Shown here piece by piece: positions 16,466 to 25,351 of a stretch of DNA of 64,000 bases. Position numbers and translations under genes: made by a program. The notes under the pieces are model-generated. The model saw only the letters and a list, made by a program, of their open reading frames with translations, did not search any database and was not told the DNA's origin. Source of the DNA: AP-15 sp963775875 (lineage in GTDB: Bacteria; Pseudomonadota; Alphaproteobacteria; ATCC43930; CGMCC-115725). The stretch covers positions 327,428 through 391,427 of the forward strand of contig CAVZKP010000015.1 of the NCBI GenBank assembly GCA_963775875.1. The letters run 5' to 3'. The first letter of the stretch is position 1, and every line of letters begins with the position of its first letter.

Positions 16466-17767
16466 ATGGAGTTCGCCGTGACCGACCCCCGCTCGCTGAC
16501 CGCTCGCGAGGCCGCCCGGCAGATCGCCGAGGGCAAACTCACCGCCGAGGAACTGGTGGCGGCCTATCTCGACCGCATCGCGGCGCGCGAGAGCGTGGTC
16601 GGCGCCTGGCAATATTTCGATCGCGAGCAGGCATTGGCCGAGGCGCGGCAACGCGACGCGGAGCCGCCGCGCGGGCCGCTGCACGGGGTGCCGATCGCGG
16701 TCAAGGACCTGATCGACACCGTCGATATGCCGACCGGCTATGGCTCGCCGATCTATCGAAGCCATCGGCCGGCCGCCGATGCCTCCTGCGTGGCGCTGGC
16801 CCGCGCCGCCGGTGCGGTCGTTCTCGGCAAGACCGTGACCACCGAATTCGCTGCTTTCACACCGGGCAAGACGGCCAACCCGCGCAACCCGGCGCATACC
16901 CCGGGCGGGTCGTCGAGCGGTTCGGCCGCGGCGGTCGCCGATGGCATGGCGCCGCTCGCCTTTGGCACCCAGACCGCCGGATCGGTGATCCGCCCGGCTT
17001 CGTTCTGCGGCGTCGCCGGCTACAAGCCGAGCCTCGGCCTGATCAACCGGGCCGGGGTCAAGCCGCTCGCCGACAGCCTCGATACCGTGGGCGTGCTCGC
17101 CGGCAATATTGGCGACGCGGCGTTTTTCGCCGGGGTGCTGAGCGAGCGGCCGGCATTGCGCCATCTGGCGCTGCCGGCGCAACCGCCGCGGATCGGCCTT
17201 TACCGCACCCCGATGTGGGACGAGGCCGAAGCGGCGACCGCCGCTGCCCTCGATCGCGCGCGGGCGGCGCTCGAACATGCCGGCGCCCGGGTCGAAGAGC
17301 TGGCGATCGCCCCCGAGCATCATCGGTTGACCGAGGCGCAGGACACGATCATGGGGTTCGAGATGGCCCGTTCGCTGGCGCATGAGCGCATCCGCCACAG
17401 CGCCGAGCTGTCGCCGCGGCTGGCCCAGCAGCTCGACGCCGGAATGGCGGTGGGGGCCGAGGAATACGATGCCGCACGCGCCCTGAGCGAGTTGGCGCGG
17501 GCCGGTCTCGGCGGATTTTTCGGGCGGTGCGACGCGATCCTGGTTGCCGCCGCACCGGGCGAGGCGCCGGCCGGTCTCGGCTATACCGGGAACCCGGTGT
17601 TCAACCGCATGTGGACCCTGCTCGGGCCGCCCTGCGCCACGGTGCCGGCGTATTGGGGCGCAAGCGGCCTGCCGGTCGGGGTTCAGCTCGTCGGCCGAAT
17701 GCAGGATGATTCGCGGCTGCTGGCCTGCGCGTGGTTTCTCGAACGCGCGCTCGCCGAGACGGCATGA
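16466..17767 (+). CDS. Amidase (amidase signature family)
   Basis: 433 residues. The Ser-cisSer-Lys hydrolase apparatus is complete: Lys in GVPIAVKDLIDTVDMPTGYG, the Gly/Ser-rich signature in TPGGSSSGSAAAVADGMAPL and the nucleophile Ser in FGTQTAGSVIRPASFCG. It hydrolyses carboxamides to acid plus ammonia. The short insertions and the lack of gatB/gatC neighbours argue against GatA. The start is six bases after the pirin stop with GAGGATAG upstream. The stop overlaps the lipoprotein ATG (ATGA), so the rubredoxin-pirin-amidase-lipoprotein genes form one transcription unit. Confidence 0.92.
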   Translation: MEFAVTDPRSLTAREAARQIAEGKLTAEELVAAYLDRIAARESVVGAWQYFDREQALAEARQRDAEPPRGPLHGVPIAVKDLIDTVDMPTGYGSPIYRSHRPAADASCVALARAAGAVVLGKTVTTEFAAFTPGKTANPRNPAHTPGGSSSGSAAAVADGMAPLAFGTQTAGSVIRPASFCGVAGYKPSLGLINRAGVKPLADSLDTVGVLAGNIGDAAFFAGVLSERPALRHLALPAQPPRIGLYRTPMWDEAEAATAAALDRARAALEHAGARVEELAIAPEHHRLTEAQDTIMGFEMARSLAHERIRHSAELSPRLAQQLDAGMAVGAEEYDAARALSELARAGLGGFFGRCDAILVAAAPGEAPAGLGYTGNPVFNRMWTLLGPPCATVPAYWGASGLPVGVQLVGRMQDDSRLLACAWFLERALAETA

Positions 17768-18066
17768 GGCCGCGGGTTGCAGGCGCCGCTTTCCTGCTGG
17801 CGGCGGCGGGACTGGCCGGCTGCTCGGCGTTCGATCCCTATCCGACCTATCCGCAGCCCGCCACGGCCGACGAGCACGCCCCCGGAATGCGGGTGGCGAT
17901 CTGCTACGACGCAATCGTCAGCTCGGGCGACGCGGTGCGCAAGGCGGCACAGGATCAATGCACCCCGAACACCGCCGCGACCCGGGTCGATACCGACTGG
18001 AAGCTCGACTTTTGCCCGCTGCTGCTGCCGGCGCGCGCCACCTTCGTCTGCGCGCCAAAGAAATAG
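17764..18066 (+). CDS. Small putative lipoprotein
   Basis: 100 residues. A type II signal sequence (RPRVAGAAFLLAAAGLAGCS) ends in a lipobox LAGC, so the mature protein should be lipid-anchored at Cys. Three further cysteines (ICYDA, DQCTPN, DFCPL) and a fourth in FVCAPKK could form two disulfides in the periplasm. Its ATG overlaps the amidase TGA by four bases. I do not recognise the family. Confidence 0.78.
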   Translation: MRPRVAGAAFLLAAAGLAGCSAFDPYPTYPQPATADEHAPGMRVAICYDAIVSSGDAVRKAAQDQCTPNTAATRVDTDWKLDFCPLLLPARATFVCAPKK

Positions 18067-18122
18067 CCACAGCCTGGTCTGCGCATTGTAGATTTGCGCT
18101 CTCGCCGCGAGGATCGCAGCCG

Positions 18123-18500
18123 ATGCCGTTCGACAAGCCGCATCTCGAATTTCACCGCATCGATATGAGCGCCGGCTGGGAGACGCCGCAGGGCTATCCG
18201 CGCGGCATCGAGCAGAAGATCCTGGCCGGCATGCTCGACGAGAAAGGCCGCCGCGGCAGCCGCACCCGCCTCCTCCGCTTTGCCCCCGGCGTCTATACGA
18301 CCGCGCCGTTTGTCCATGAATATTGGGAGGAGGTCTATCTGGTGTCGGGCGACCTGACCGTCGGCAACGACGCCGATGGCAATGGCGGCGAGAACTTCCC
18401 TTCCGGCACCTATGCCTGCCGGCCGCCGGGCGCGGTGCATGGCCCGTTCAAATCGAATGGCGGATGCCTGCTCTACGAAATCCATTATTACGCCGAGTGA
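18123..18500 (+). CDS. Cupin domain protein
   Basis: 125-residue single cupin barrel, cytoplasmic. The first motif reads VYTTAPFVHEYWEEVYLVSGDLTVG (here quoted for its His and Glu ligand positions), and the second centres on YACRPPGAVHGPFKS with its His. Metal-dependent small-molecule chemistry or binding is plausible; no substrate is evident. GAGGATCGCAGCCG precedes the ATG. It lies 56 bases downstream of the lipoprotein gene in the same direction and may belong to the same unit. Confidence 0.82.
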   Translation: MPFDKPHLEFHRIDMSAGWETPQGYPRGIEQKILAGMLDEKGRRGSRTRLLRFAPGVYTTAPFVHEYWEEVYLVSGDLTVGNDADGNGGENFPSGTYACRPPGAVHGPFKSNGGCLLYEIHYYAE

Positions 18501-18633
18501 GTGCGCGCAAACGCGCACTAGCCGGCTGCGGCGGAACCGGCTAATCGGGGCGGGCTCGGCGCCGTGACGTGTCGTCCGGCGGGAGCGACGGACTATATGC
18601 TAGGCTGAGCCGGTATCGCTGATCGTGGCGAGA

Positions 18634-19839
18634 ATGGACTACCAGGCGTTTTTCACAGCTCGTCTCGATGCGTTGCGCGCCGAGGGGCGCTACCGCGTGT
18701 TCGCCGATCTCGAGCGGCGCTGCGGCGAGTTTCCGCGCGCCTTCGATCACCGCATCGGCGCCGAGGTGACGGTGTGGTGCTCGAACGACTATCTCGGCAT
18801 GGGCCAGCATCCAGCCGTGCTGGCGGCGATGGCCGAGGCGCTGCGCGGCTTTGGCGCCGGCGCCGGCGGCACCCGCAACATTTCGGGCAACAGCCACCTT
18901 CATCTGCTGCTCGAGCGCGAACTCGCCGATCTGCACGGCCGCGACGCCGCGCTGATCTTTACCTCGGGCTATGTCGCGAACGAAGCGGTGCTGTCGACTC
19001 TGGCGCGCGAATTGCCGGGCACGGTGGTGCTGTCGGACGCGCAGAACCACGCCTCGATGATCGCCGGCATCCGCCACAGCCGCGCCGAAAAGCACATCTT
19101 TCGCCATAACGACCCGGACGATCTGGCGCGTTTGCTGGCGGCAACCGCCGCCGAGCGGCCAAAGCTGGTCTGCTTCGAATCGGTCTATTCGATGGATGGC
19201 GACATCGCCCCGATCGGCGCGCTATGCGAGGTGGCCGACCGCTATGGGGCGATGACCTATCTCGACGAGGTGCATGCGGTCGGGCTCTACGGCGCACGCG
19301 GCGGCGGCATTGCCGAGCGCGACGGGGTGATGCGCCGCCCGACGGTGATCCAGGGCACCCTCGGCAAGGCGTTCGGGGTGATGGGCGGCTATGTCGCGGG
19401 CTCCGCCGCGCTGGTCGATTTTTTGCGCAGCCATGCGCCTGGGTTCATCTTTACGACGGCGTTGCCGCCGGTGCTGGCGGCGGGCGCGCTCGCCAGCCTG
19501 CGCCATCTGAAACAGAGCCGGGTCGAGCGCGAGCTGCACCAGCGGCGGGCCGCGACCCTGAAGCGGCGTCTGGCCGAAGCGGGGCTGCCGGTAATGCCGT
19601 CGCCGAGCCACATCGTGCCGGTGATCGTCGGCGACGCCGAGCGGTGCAAGGCCGCCTGCGACGCGCTGCTGCACCGGCACCATATCTATGTCCAGCCGAT
19701 CAATTACCCGACCGTGCCGAAGGGCAGCGAACGCCTGCGCCTGACCCCGACGCCACTGCACAGCGAGGCCGATATCGAGGCGCTGGTGGCGGGCCTCGCC
19801 GATGTGTGGGACCGCCTGACCCTGCGCCGCGCCGCCTGA
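18634..19839 (+). CDS. hemA: 5-aminolevulinate synthase
   Basis: PLP enzyme condensing glycine with succinyl-CoA to give 5-aminolevulinate, the first step of tetrapyrrole synthesis by the C4 pathway. That pathway is restricted among bacteria almost entirely to Alphaproteobacteria. 401 residues from the ATG, the normal length. Conserved elements: GRYRVFADLERRCGEFP at the N-terminus, AGGTRNISGNSHLH, FRHNDPDDL, YLDEVHAVGLYG (PLP-pyridine Asp) and the Schiff-base Lys in QGTLGKAFGVMGGY. A GTG nine bases upstream (18625) is an alternative start, but homologues begin MDYxxFF. It stands alone, with no obvious regulator. Confidence 0.95.
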   Translation: MDYQAFFTARLDALRAEGRYRVFADLERRCGEFPRAFDHRIGAEVTVWCSNDYLGMGQHPAVLAAMAEALRGFGAGAGGTRNISGNSHLHLLLERELADLHGRDAALIFTSGYVANEAVLSTLARELPGTVVLSDAQNHASMIAGIRHSRAEKHIFRHNDPDDLARLLAATAAERPKLVCFESVYSMDGDIAPIGALCEVADRYGAMTYLDEVHAVGLYGARGGGIAERDGVMRRPTVIQGTLGKAFGVMGGYVAGSAALVDFLRSHAPGFIFTTALPPVLAAGALASLRHLKQSRVERELHQRRAATLKRRLAEAGLPVMPSPSHIVPVIVGDAERCKAACDALLHRHHIYVQPINYPTVPKGSERLRLTPTPLHSEADIEALVAGLADVWDRLTLRRAA

Positions 19840-19853
19840 GGCGGACAACCAGG

Positions 19854-20618
19854 TCAGCCGGGTCGGACGCCAGGCGGTTCCGAGCGGCTCAGCAGATCGA
19901 GGTAATGGTCGAGGCCCGCCTCCAGGCGTTCGGCCAGCAGCGCCTGGTACCCGGACGGATCATTGTCGAGCTGGAGCGCCTGCAGCGCGTCGATGTAGCG
20001 CGCGCGATGTTCGGGGCCGATAACCACCGGCGGATAACCGGCGCGCAGCAGCAGCAGGTTCATCAGCAGGCGCGCGGTACGCCCGTTGCCGTCGCTGAAA
20101 GGATGGATCGCGACGAGGCGGGCATGGGCCGAGAAGGCGGTGTCCGGGTCCGGCGGCGCGGCTTGGAGCCAGCGGACGAAATCGCCCATCAGCGCCGGTA
20201 TCTCGGCCGGCGACGGCAGCACCATCGGCGAGCCGGCAATCAGGCGCTGGTGATGGCTGTAGGCCCCCGCCTCGTCGGGGTCGATACGCGCCAAAATTAG
20301 CCGATGGATCTCGCGGATGTCGGTCTCGCGGATCGGCTCGCCGCGTGCGGCAAGGGTGCGGATGTAGCCGAGCGCGTCGCGATGGCCGAGTGCTTCGAGG
20401 TGATCTTTGGCGGCTTGCCGCCGATCGTGATCCCTTTTTCGAGCACGATCGGCGGTCTCGCTGCGGGTCAAGGTGTTGCCCTCGATCGCATTCGAGCGTC
20501 CAGGTCAGCTCGACATCGTCCCACTCCGCCAGCGCCTGAAGGCTCCGCGCCGGTCAGCGGGCGCAGCCGGTCGAGGCGCTGTTTCTTTGCCCGCAGCCGA
20601 TCGCGCCCTGCGGCTCAT
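19854..20618 (-). CDS. Fic family AMP-transferase-like protein, N-terminal part broken by frameshifts
   Basis: The continuous 205-residue frame (20471 to 19854) holds an intact Fic core: HPFSDGNGRTARLLMN is the full HPFx(D/E)GNGR motif for nucleotidyl transfer from ATP to target hydroxyls, followed by LLLLRAGYPPVV. Upstream, family-like pieces RLDRLRPLTGAEPSG, ALAEWDDVELTWT, SNAIEGNTLTRSETA and IVLEKGITIGGKP appear in alternating frames. That means about four or five single-base indels lie between 20610 and 20410. One pair is compensated, leaving the out-of-frame stretch DRARKRDHDRRQAA in the long frame. The inhibitory-helix-like S/T-x-x-x-E/N-G motif (SNAIEGN) is in the broken part. It is either a decaying gene or an error-dense patch. 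Confidence 0.75.
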
Positions 20619-20628
20619 GGAAGACCCC

Positions 20629-21366
20629 TCAATAGACGTGCTGGCCGCCATTGACCGAGATTTCGGTGCCGGTGACGTAGGCGGCGTCTGCGCTGCACAG
20701 GAAGAAGATGGTGCCGGCGACGTCGGCGGGAACGCCGAGCCGGTGCAACGGGATGCGCGGCAACAGCACCGCGGTTTCGGGCGACAGCATCGCGGTTTCG
20801 ATTTCGCCCGGCGCGACGGCGTTGACGCGGACGCCGAGCCGGGCGAAGTCGGCGGCCATCTCGCGGGTCAACGCCGACAACGCCGCCTTCGAGGTCGAAT
20901 AGGCCGAGCCGGCGAACGGATGCACGTGATGGCCGGCGATCGAGGTGACGTTGACGATGGCGCCCCCGCCGAGCGCCAGTGCCGGGGCGAAGGCCCGGGA
21001 CAAGGTCAGCGGCACGAAGAAGTTGAGTTGAAACACCCGGTGCCAGTCTTCGATCTCGCCGTTGAGGCAGCCGAGCCGCTCTCTGGTCGGCGCTTTGGGC
21101 GATACCCCGGCATTGTTGACCAGCGCATGGAGCGGCCCGTCGAGAAAATCCTTCGCCTCGGCAATCAAGTGATCGAGATCGGCGGGGTTGCCGAGGTCGG
21201 CGGTGATGTGGTGGGTCCAGTTCGGGTCGCGCCGGCATTCCGCCGGCACCGCATCGCGCGAGCAGGTGATGATGCGCCAGCCGGCCTCGCTGAACCGCTT
21301 GACCGTCGCATGCCCGATCCCGCGGCTGGCGCCGGTCAGCAACAGCACTTTCCTTTCGCTGCTCAT
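20629..21366 (-). CDS. SDR family NAD(P)-dependent oxidoreductase
   Basis: 245-residue classical short-chain dehydrogenase. The cofactor motif TGASRGIG is at residues 11-18, NNAG in LVNNAGVSPKAP, the catalytic Ser in VTSIAGHHV, and Tyr/Lys in SAYSTSKAAL. The C-terminus AYVTGTEISVNGGQHVY is typical. ITCSRD after the second strand suggests NADP preference, though this is only an inference. Substrate is unknown; 3-oxoacyl or sugar-type ketones are possible. The ATG overlaps the stop of the cation transporter gene by four bases (21363-21366). Confidence 0.92.
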   Translation of the reverse strand: MSSERKVLLLTGASRGIGHATVKRFSEAGWRIITCSRDAVPAECRRDPNWTHHITADLGNPADLDHLIAEAKDFLDGPLHALVNNAGVSPKAPTRERLGCLNGEIEDWHRVFQLNFFVPLTLSRAFAPALALGGGAIVNVTSIAGHHVHPFAGSAYSTSKAALSALTREMAADFARLGVRVNAVAPGEIETAMLSPETAVLLPRIPLHRLGVPADVAGTIFFLCSADAAYVTGTEISVNGGQHVY

Positions 21367-22307
21367 GGCACACCGACCCTTCGCGGAAAGTTCGAGCGCG
21401 GCTCTTCGACCCCTTCCGGGTCCTGATGGATGATGATCTCGGCATGCGGATAGGCGGCGCGCAGCCGCGCCTCGACCTGGTCGGAGACCTCATGCGCCCG
21501 GATCAGGCTCATCGCGCCATCCATTTCGAGATGAAGCTGGATGAAAGCGGTGGGTCCGGCGACCCGGGTGCGCAAATCGTGGGCGGCAGCCACTTCGGGA
21601 TGCGACAGCGCGATTTCACGGATGTTTTCGCGTTCGTCATCGGGCAATTCGCGGTCCATCAGCTGGACCAGCGACAGCCGCGCCAGCCGCGCCGCAGAAT
21701 AGATGATCCAGATGCCGATCGCGGCGCCGAACAGCGGATCGAGGATGCGCAGGCCGAAGATGCCGCTGAGGATCAGCGCGGCGATGACGCTGCTGTTCAA
21801 GATCAGATCGCCGCGATAGTGCAGTTCGTCGGCGGTGATGGCGATCGATCCGGTTCGGCGCACGACATGCCGCTGGTAGAGCACCAGGGCAATCGTCACC
21901 GCGATCGAAAAGATCATCACCGCGATGCCGGCCGGGGGGTTTTCGACCGCGGCCGGATGGATCAGCCGGCGCACCGCCTCGGCGAGCAGCAATAGCGCGC
22001 TGCCGGTGATGAAGGCCGACTGGCCGAGCACCGCCAGCGGTTCGGCCTTGCCGTGGCCAAAACGATGCTCGCGATCGGCCGGGGTCAGCGCGTGCCGCAC
22101 CGCAATCAGGTTGACGATCGAGGCGACGGCGTCGAGCAGCGAGTCGATCAGGCTCGACAGCAGCGCGACCGAGCCGGTTTCGAGCCAGGCGGCGAATTTG
22201 ACCGCGATCAGCAGCAGGGCGACGGCAACCGAAGCATAGGTCGCCCATCGCCGCAGCCGGTCCGCCGCCGGCCCATGGATCACGGAAACAGCCGTTCGCG
22301 CCGCCAT
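21363..22307 (-). CDS. Cation diffusion facilitator (FieF/YiiP-like) divalent metal exporter
   Basis: 314 residues with six transmembrane helices and a cytoplasmic C-terminal domain. The metal-binding residues are readable: two Asp in SLIDSLLDAVASIVN (helix 2) and the HxxxD pair in ADELHYRGDLILNSS (helix 5), the pattern of YiiP/FieF zinc- and iron-exporting proteins driven by proton exchange. The C-terminal domain includes HDLRTRVAGPTAFIQLHLEMD and ends EIIIHQDPEG. The start at 22307 overlaps the pdxH end by 28 bases; its stop overlaps the SDR start. The gene order pdxH-CDF-SDR suggests one operon. Confidence 0.9.
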   Translation of the reverse strand: MAARTAVSVIHGPAADRLRRWATYASVAVALLLIAVKFAAWLETGSVALLSSLIDSLLDAVASIVNLIAVRHALTPADREHRFGHGKAEPLAVLGQSAFITGSALLLLAEAVRRLIHPAAVENPPAGIAVMIFSIAVTIALVLYQRHVVRRTGSIAITADELHYRGDLILNSSVIAALILSGIFGLRILDPLFGAAIGIWIIYSAARLARLSLVQLMDRELPDDERENIREIALSHPEVAAAHDLRTRVAGPTAFIQLHLEMDGAMSLIRAHEVSDQVEARLRAAYPHAEIIIHQDPEGVEEPRSNFPRRVGVP

Positions 22308-22867
22308 CCGTCGCCCTCGCGAACAAACAACCAACGATCGTGCAGGCGGGAGGGGCGCTCCTGCCAGAATTCGATCCGCCGCGGCATCACGCGAAAGCCG
22401 GACCAGTATGGCGGTCGCGTCACCTCGCCCTCGCCGAACCGATCGGCGAAGGCGTCGACCCGGCGCTCGAGCAGGTCGCGGCTGGCCAGCGGGCGCGACT
22501 GGTCCGAGGCCCAGGCGCCGATCCGGCTGTCGCGCGGCCGGGTGGCGAAATAGGCGTCCGCCTCGTCGTCCCCGACCGGCTCGACCGGGCCCTCGATCCG
22601 CACCTGCCGGCGCAGCACGGTCCACAGGAAGCATAGCGCAGCCTGCGGGTTGGCGAACAGCTCCGCCGATTTGCGGCTCTCGAGGTTGGTGTAGAAGACA
22701 AAACCGCGCGCATCGAACCCCTTCATCAGCACCGCGCGGGCCGACGACCGGCCGTCGCTGGTCGCCGTCGCCAAGATCATCGCCTCGGGCTGCTGCTCGC
22801 TCTGCGCAGCCGCCGCAAACCAGCGCTCGAACGGTGCCAGCGGTTCAATCTCGACGATCTCGTCCAT
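22280..22867 (-). CDS. pdxH: Pyridoxamine/pyridoxine 5'-phosphate oxidase
   Basis: 195 residues. Flavoenzyme oxidising pyridoxine or pyridoxamine 5'-phosphate to pyridoxal 5'-phosphate. Conserved blocks: MILATATSDGRSSARAVLMKG with FVFYTNLESRKSAEL (FMN binding), RQVRIEGPVEP, YFATRPRDSRIGAWASDQS (substrate phosphate and FMN contacts), and the C-terminal WQERPSRLHDR with WRRERLFP. ATG 22867 (MDEIVEIEPL) has GAGGAAAG seven bases upstream and is preferred to the ATG at 22885. The PLP product is needed by the HemA encoded nearby, although no regulatory tie is visible. Confidence 0.95.
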   Translation of the reverse strand: MDEIVEIEPLAPFERWFAAAAQSEQQPEAMILATATSDGRSSARAVLMKGFDARGFVFYTNLESRKSAELFANPQAALCFLWTVLRRQVRIEGPVEPVGDDEADAYFATRPRDSRIGAWASDQSRPLASRDLLERRVDAFADRFGEGEVTRPPYWSGFRVMPRRIEFWQERPSRLHDRWLFVREGDGWRRERLFP

Positions 22868-22887
22868 GACAGGCTTTCCTCGCATGG

Positions 22888-24249
22888 CTATTTGGACGCG
22901 ACCTTTTCCTCGACGGCGCCGGCGGCGCGCCGGGGGCCGCGCGGACGCGGCGCCGCTTCGGCGGCCTCGGCGATCAGCGAGGCGATGGTCAGCTGCATCG
23001 CCACGGCTTCGGCGCGGACGATCCGTTCCATGGCCGGGGCGATCAGCCTCTGCCACGGCGCCGACCTGCCGCCGATCCAGCTCCCGGCAAAGCGCAGGTG
23101 CAGCGCTTCATAGAGATCGCGCAAGGTGGCGGCTTGCGGGCTCCACGCCAACACCCAGCTCCCCTCCTGGGTATGGGCGACGAACCCGGAAGCGGCGAGC
23201 GGCCGCAAATGCTCGTCGACCACAGTCGTCGGCACCCCGAGTTCGGCAGCCAGCGCCGGCGTCGTGCGCCTTGTCGCCACAAGCTGCGCCCGCGCCAGAG
23301 CCGCGATCAGCGCCAGGCTCAAACCGAGCTGCACGCCGCCCGACGAAACCGCACCGAATCGCTCGTCGATCCGCCAGTGCGGCAAGGCGGCGGCGACCTC
23401 GGCCCCGAGCAGCACCGCCATCCAGGAAATATACATCCACAGCAGAAAGATCGGGATCGCCGCGAGTGTCCCGTAGACCGTCTGATAATAGGACATCGCG
23501 CCGACATAAATCGTAAACCCGACCTTCAGGATCTCGATCGCCACGGTCGCGGTCAGCGCGCCGAGCGCGCCGTCGCGCCAGCGCACCGCGCAATTCGGGA
23601 TCAGGCAGTAGAGCAGGGTCAGGGCGACAAATTCGAGCGCCGCCGGCACCGCGCGGGCGAGCCCGTGCAGCCAGCCGCTCTCGACCCACTGAAAGGCCTG
23701 CTGACCGAAGCCGGCATGATGGGCCGCGATCTCGAAATAGGTCGACAGCGACAGGCTGAGACCGACCAGAAGCGGACCCAGGGTAATCAAGGTCCAATAG
23801 GCGAGGACGCGCTGACCCCAGGGCCGCGGCGAGGTCACCCGCCAGATCACGTTGAGCTGGTCTTCGACGGTCACCAGCAGCAGCACCCCGGTGGCGGCGA
23901 TGCCGATGACGCCGACCGCCGTGGTCTGCGCCGCCGAATTGGCGAAGGCGCGGAACCACCACGCCGCCTGGTCGCCGACCGACGGCACGAAGCTTTTGAA
24001 TACCAGCGCCAGGATCTGGTCGTGGACCTGACCGAAGATCGGAAACACCGACAGCGAGCCGAGCGCAATGGCGGCCAGCGGCACCAGCGAGACCAGTGCG
24101 GTATAACCGAGCGCGCCGGAAGCGGCGAAACAGCCGTCGGCGTTGAAGCGGCGCAGCGAATAGAGGACGAAGCCGGCAGACGCGGCCGCCATCCGCCGCA
24201 ACCTGCCGCCAGGTCTGCTCCGACCGCCCTCTTCCGCCCCAGGCATCAT
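22888..24249 (-). CDS. YihY family inner membrane protein with C-terminal winged-helix-like extension
   Basis: 453 residues. The N-terminal 290 or so residues are a YihY/virulence factor BrkB-type domain with six membrane helices: FAASGALGYTALVSLVPLAAI, LLLVTVEDQLNVIWR and YGTLAAIPIFLLWMYISW are its signature segments. Once called ribonuclease BN, the family has no proven nuclease activity. After the last helix come ALARAQLVATRRTTPALAAELG and VPTTVVDEHLRPLAASGFV, which read like a winged helix-turn-helix, followed by a Lys/Arg/Pro-rich end (PRPRGPRRAAG). Start MMPGAEEG follows GAGG. It is divergent from fabI. Confidence 0.88.
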   Translation of the reverse strand: MMPGAEEGGRSRPGGRLRRMAAASAGFVLYSLRRFNADGCFAASGALGYTALVSLVPLAAIALGSLSVFPIFGQVHDQILALVFKSFVPSVGDQAAWWFRAFANSAAQTTAVGVIGIAATGVLLLVTVEDQLNVIWRVTSPRPWGQRVLAYWTLITLGPLLVGLSLSLSTYFEIAAHHAGFGQQAFQWVESGWLHGLARAVPAALEFVALTLLYCLIPNCAVRWRDGALGALTATVAIEILKVGFTIYVGAMSYYQTVYGTLAAIPIFLLWMYISWMAVLLGAEVAAALPHWRIDERFGAVSSGGVQLGLSLALIAALARAQLVATRRTTPALAAELGVPTTVVDEHLRPLAASGFVAHTQEGSWVLAWSPQAATLRDLYEALHLRFAGSWIGGRSAPWQRLIAPAMERIVRAEAVAMQLTIASLIAEAAEAAPRPRGPRRAAGAVEEKVASK

Positions 24250-24400
24250 TGTGGGAACCTCGCAGCGTCGCCTCTGGTAAACACAGCCGCGCCGGGCAAT
24301 TATCCGACGCCTGCCGCCGCGGCGCCAGCACCGAAGGCTGGCGGGCGGCCGATGGCCCTCGTCGAAGCGTTCGTGTAGGGTGCCGCCGCGTGAAATGGGG

Positions 24401-25207
24401 ATGACCATGCCGCTGATGGCCGGTAAGCGGGGCCTGATTATGGGCGTCGCCAATGAGCGCTCGATCGCCTGGGGCATCGCCAAGGCCCTGCACCACCACG
24501 GCGCCGAACTCGGCTTCACCTATCAGGGCGAGGCGCTGCGCAAGCGGGTGCAGCCGCTGGCGCTGAGCGTCGGCAGCAATTTTGTGCTGGAGGCCGATGT
24601 CGGCTCGGAGCCGAGCCTCGATCTGGTGTTTGCGGCGGTGGCGGAACGCTGGCAGCAGCTCGACTTTGTCGTCCATGCCATCGCCTTTTCCGACAAGGAC
24701 GAGCTGAAAGGGAAATACCTGCATACCACGCGGGCGAACTTTCTGCGCACCTTGGATATCTCCTGCTATTCGTTCACCGAAGTGTGCCGGCGCGCGGCGC
24801 CGCTGATGATCGCCGGCGGCAGCCTGTTGACCCTGACCTATGCCGGGGCCGAGCGGGTGATGCCGCATTACAATGTGATGGGGGTGGCCAAAGCGGCGCT
24901 CGAGGCGAGCGTGCGCTATCTGGCGGTCGATCTCGGCGGCGACAACATCCGCGTCAACGCGATCTCCGCCGGGCCGATCAAGACGCTCGCCGCCTCCGGG
25001 ATCGGCGATTTCCGCTATATCCTGAAATGGAACCAGCTGAACTCGCCGCTGAAGCGCAACGTCACGATCGAGGATGTCGGCGGCGCCGGCCTCTATTTGC
25101 TCAGCGAGCTATCGGCCGGGGTCTCGGGCGAGGTCCACCATGTCGATTGCGGCTACCACGTCGTCGGCATGAAGGCGGTCGACGCCCCCGATATCTCGGT
25201 CGTGTGA
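24401..25207 (+). CDS. fabI: Enoyl-[acyl-carrier-protein] reductase (NADH)
   Basis: 268 residues. FabI catalyses the last step of each fatty acid elongation round. Features: LMAGKRGLIMGVANERSIAW at the N-terminus (variant Rossmann glycine motif), TYQGEALRKRVQPLA, DFVVHAIAFSDKDELKG, the catalytic Tyr-x6-Lys in HYNVMGVAKAAL, and the substrate-loop ISAGPIKTLAASGIGDF. Several in-frame starts exist (GTG 24380, ATG 24395, ATG 24401); 24401 gives the family-typical N-terminus. It is divergent from the YihY gene and followed by a palindromic repeat and then aroC. Confidence 0.95.
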   Translation: MTMPLMAGKRGLIMGVANERSIAWGIAKALHHHGAELGFTYQGEALRKRVQPLALSVGSNFVLEADVGSEPSLDLVFAAVAERWQQLDFVVHAIAFSDKDELKGKYLHTTRANFLRTLDISCYSFTEVCRRAAPLMIAGGSLLTLTYAGAERVMPHYNVMGVAKAALEASVRYLAVDLGGDNIRVNAISAGPIKTLAASGIGDFRYILKWNQLNSPLKRNVTIEDVGGAGLYLLSELSAGVSGEVHHVDCGYHVVGMKAVDAPDISVV

Positions 25208-25245
25208 AAAGGGTGGGGTTCTGATGATGCCGACAAACCCCTTGA

Positions 25246-25328
25246 TCGTCGCCCCCGCGCAAGCGGGGGTCCAGGGCGGCGGACGAGGCGCCGGTCGTTC
25301 CTGGGTTCCCGCCTTCGCGGGAATGACG
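25246..25328. repeat. Interspersed extragenic palindromic repeat, copy 2
   Basis: An 83-base element between fabI and aroC with the same ends as the copy at 1769-1848: TCGTCGCCCCCGCGCAAGCG at left and GGTTCCCGCCTTCGCGGGAA then TGACG at right, around an unrelated GC-rich centre. Both ends fold into short hairpins. It sits only 23 bases before the aroC ATG, so transcription into aroC passes through it. Confidence 0.88.
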
Positions 25329-25351
25329 ATGAATTGTTCGATCCACTAACG

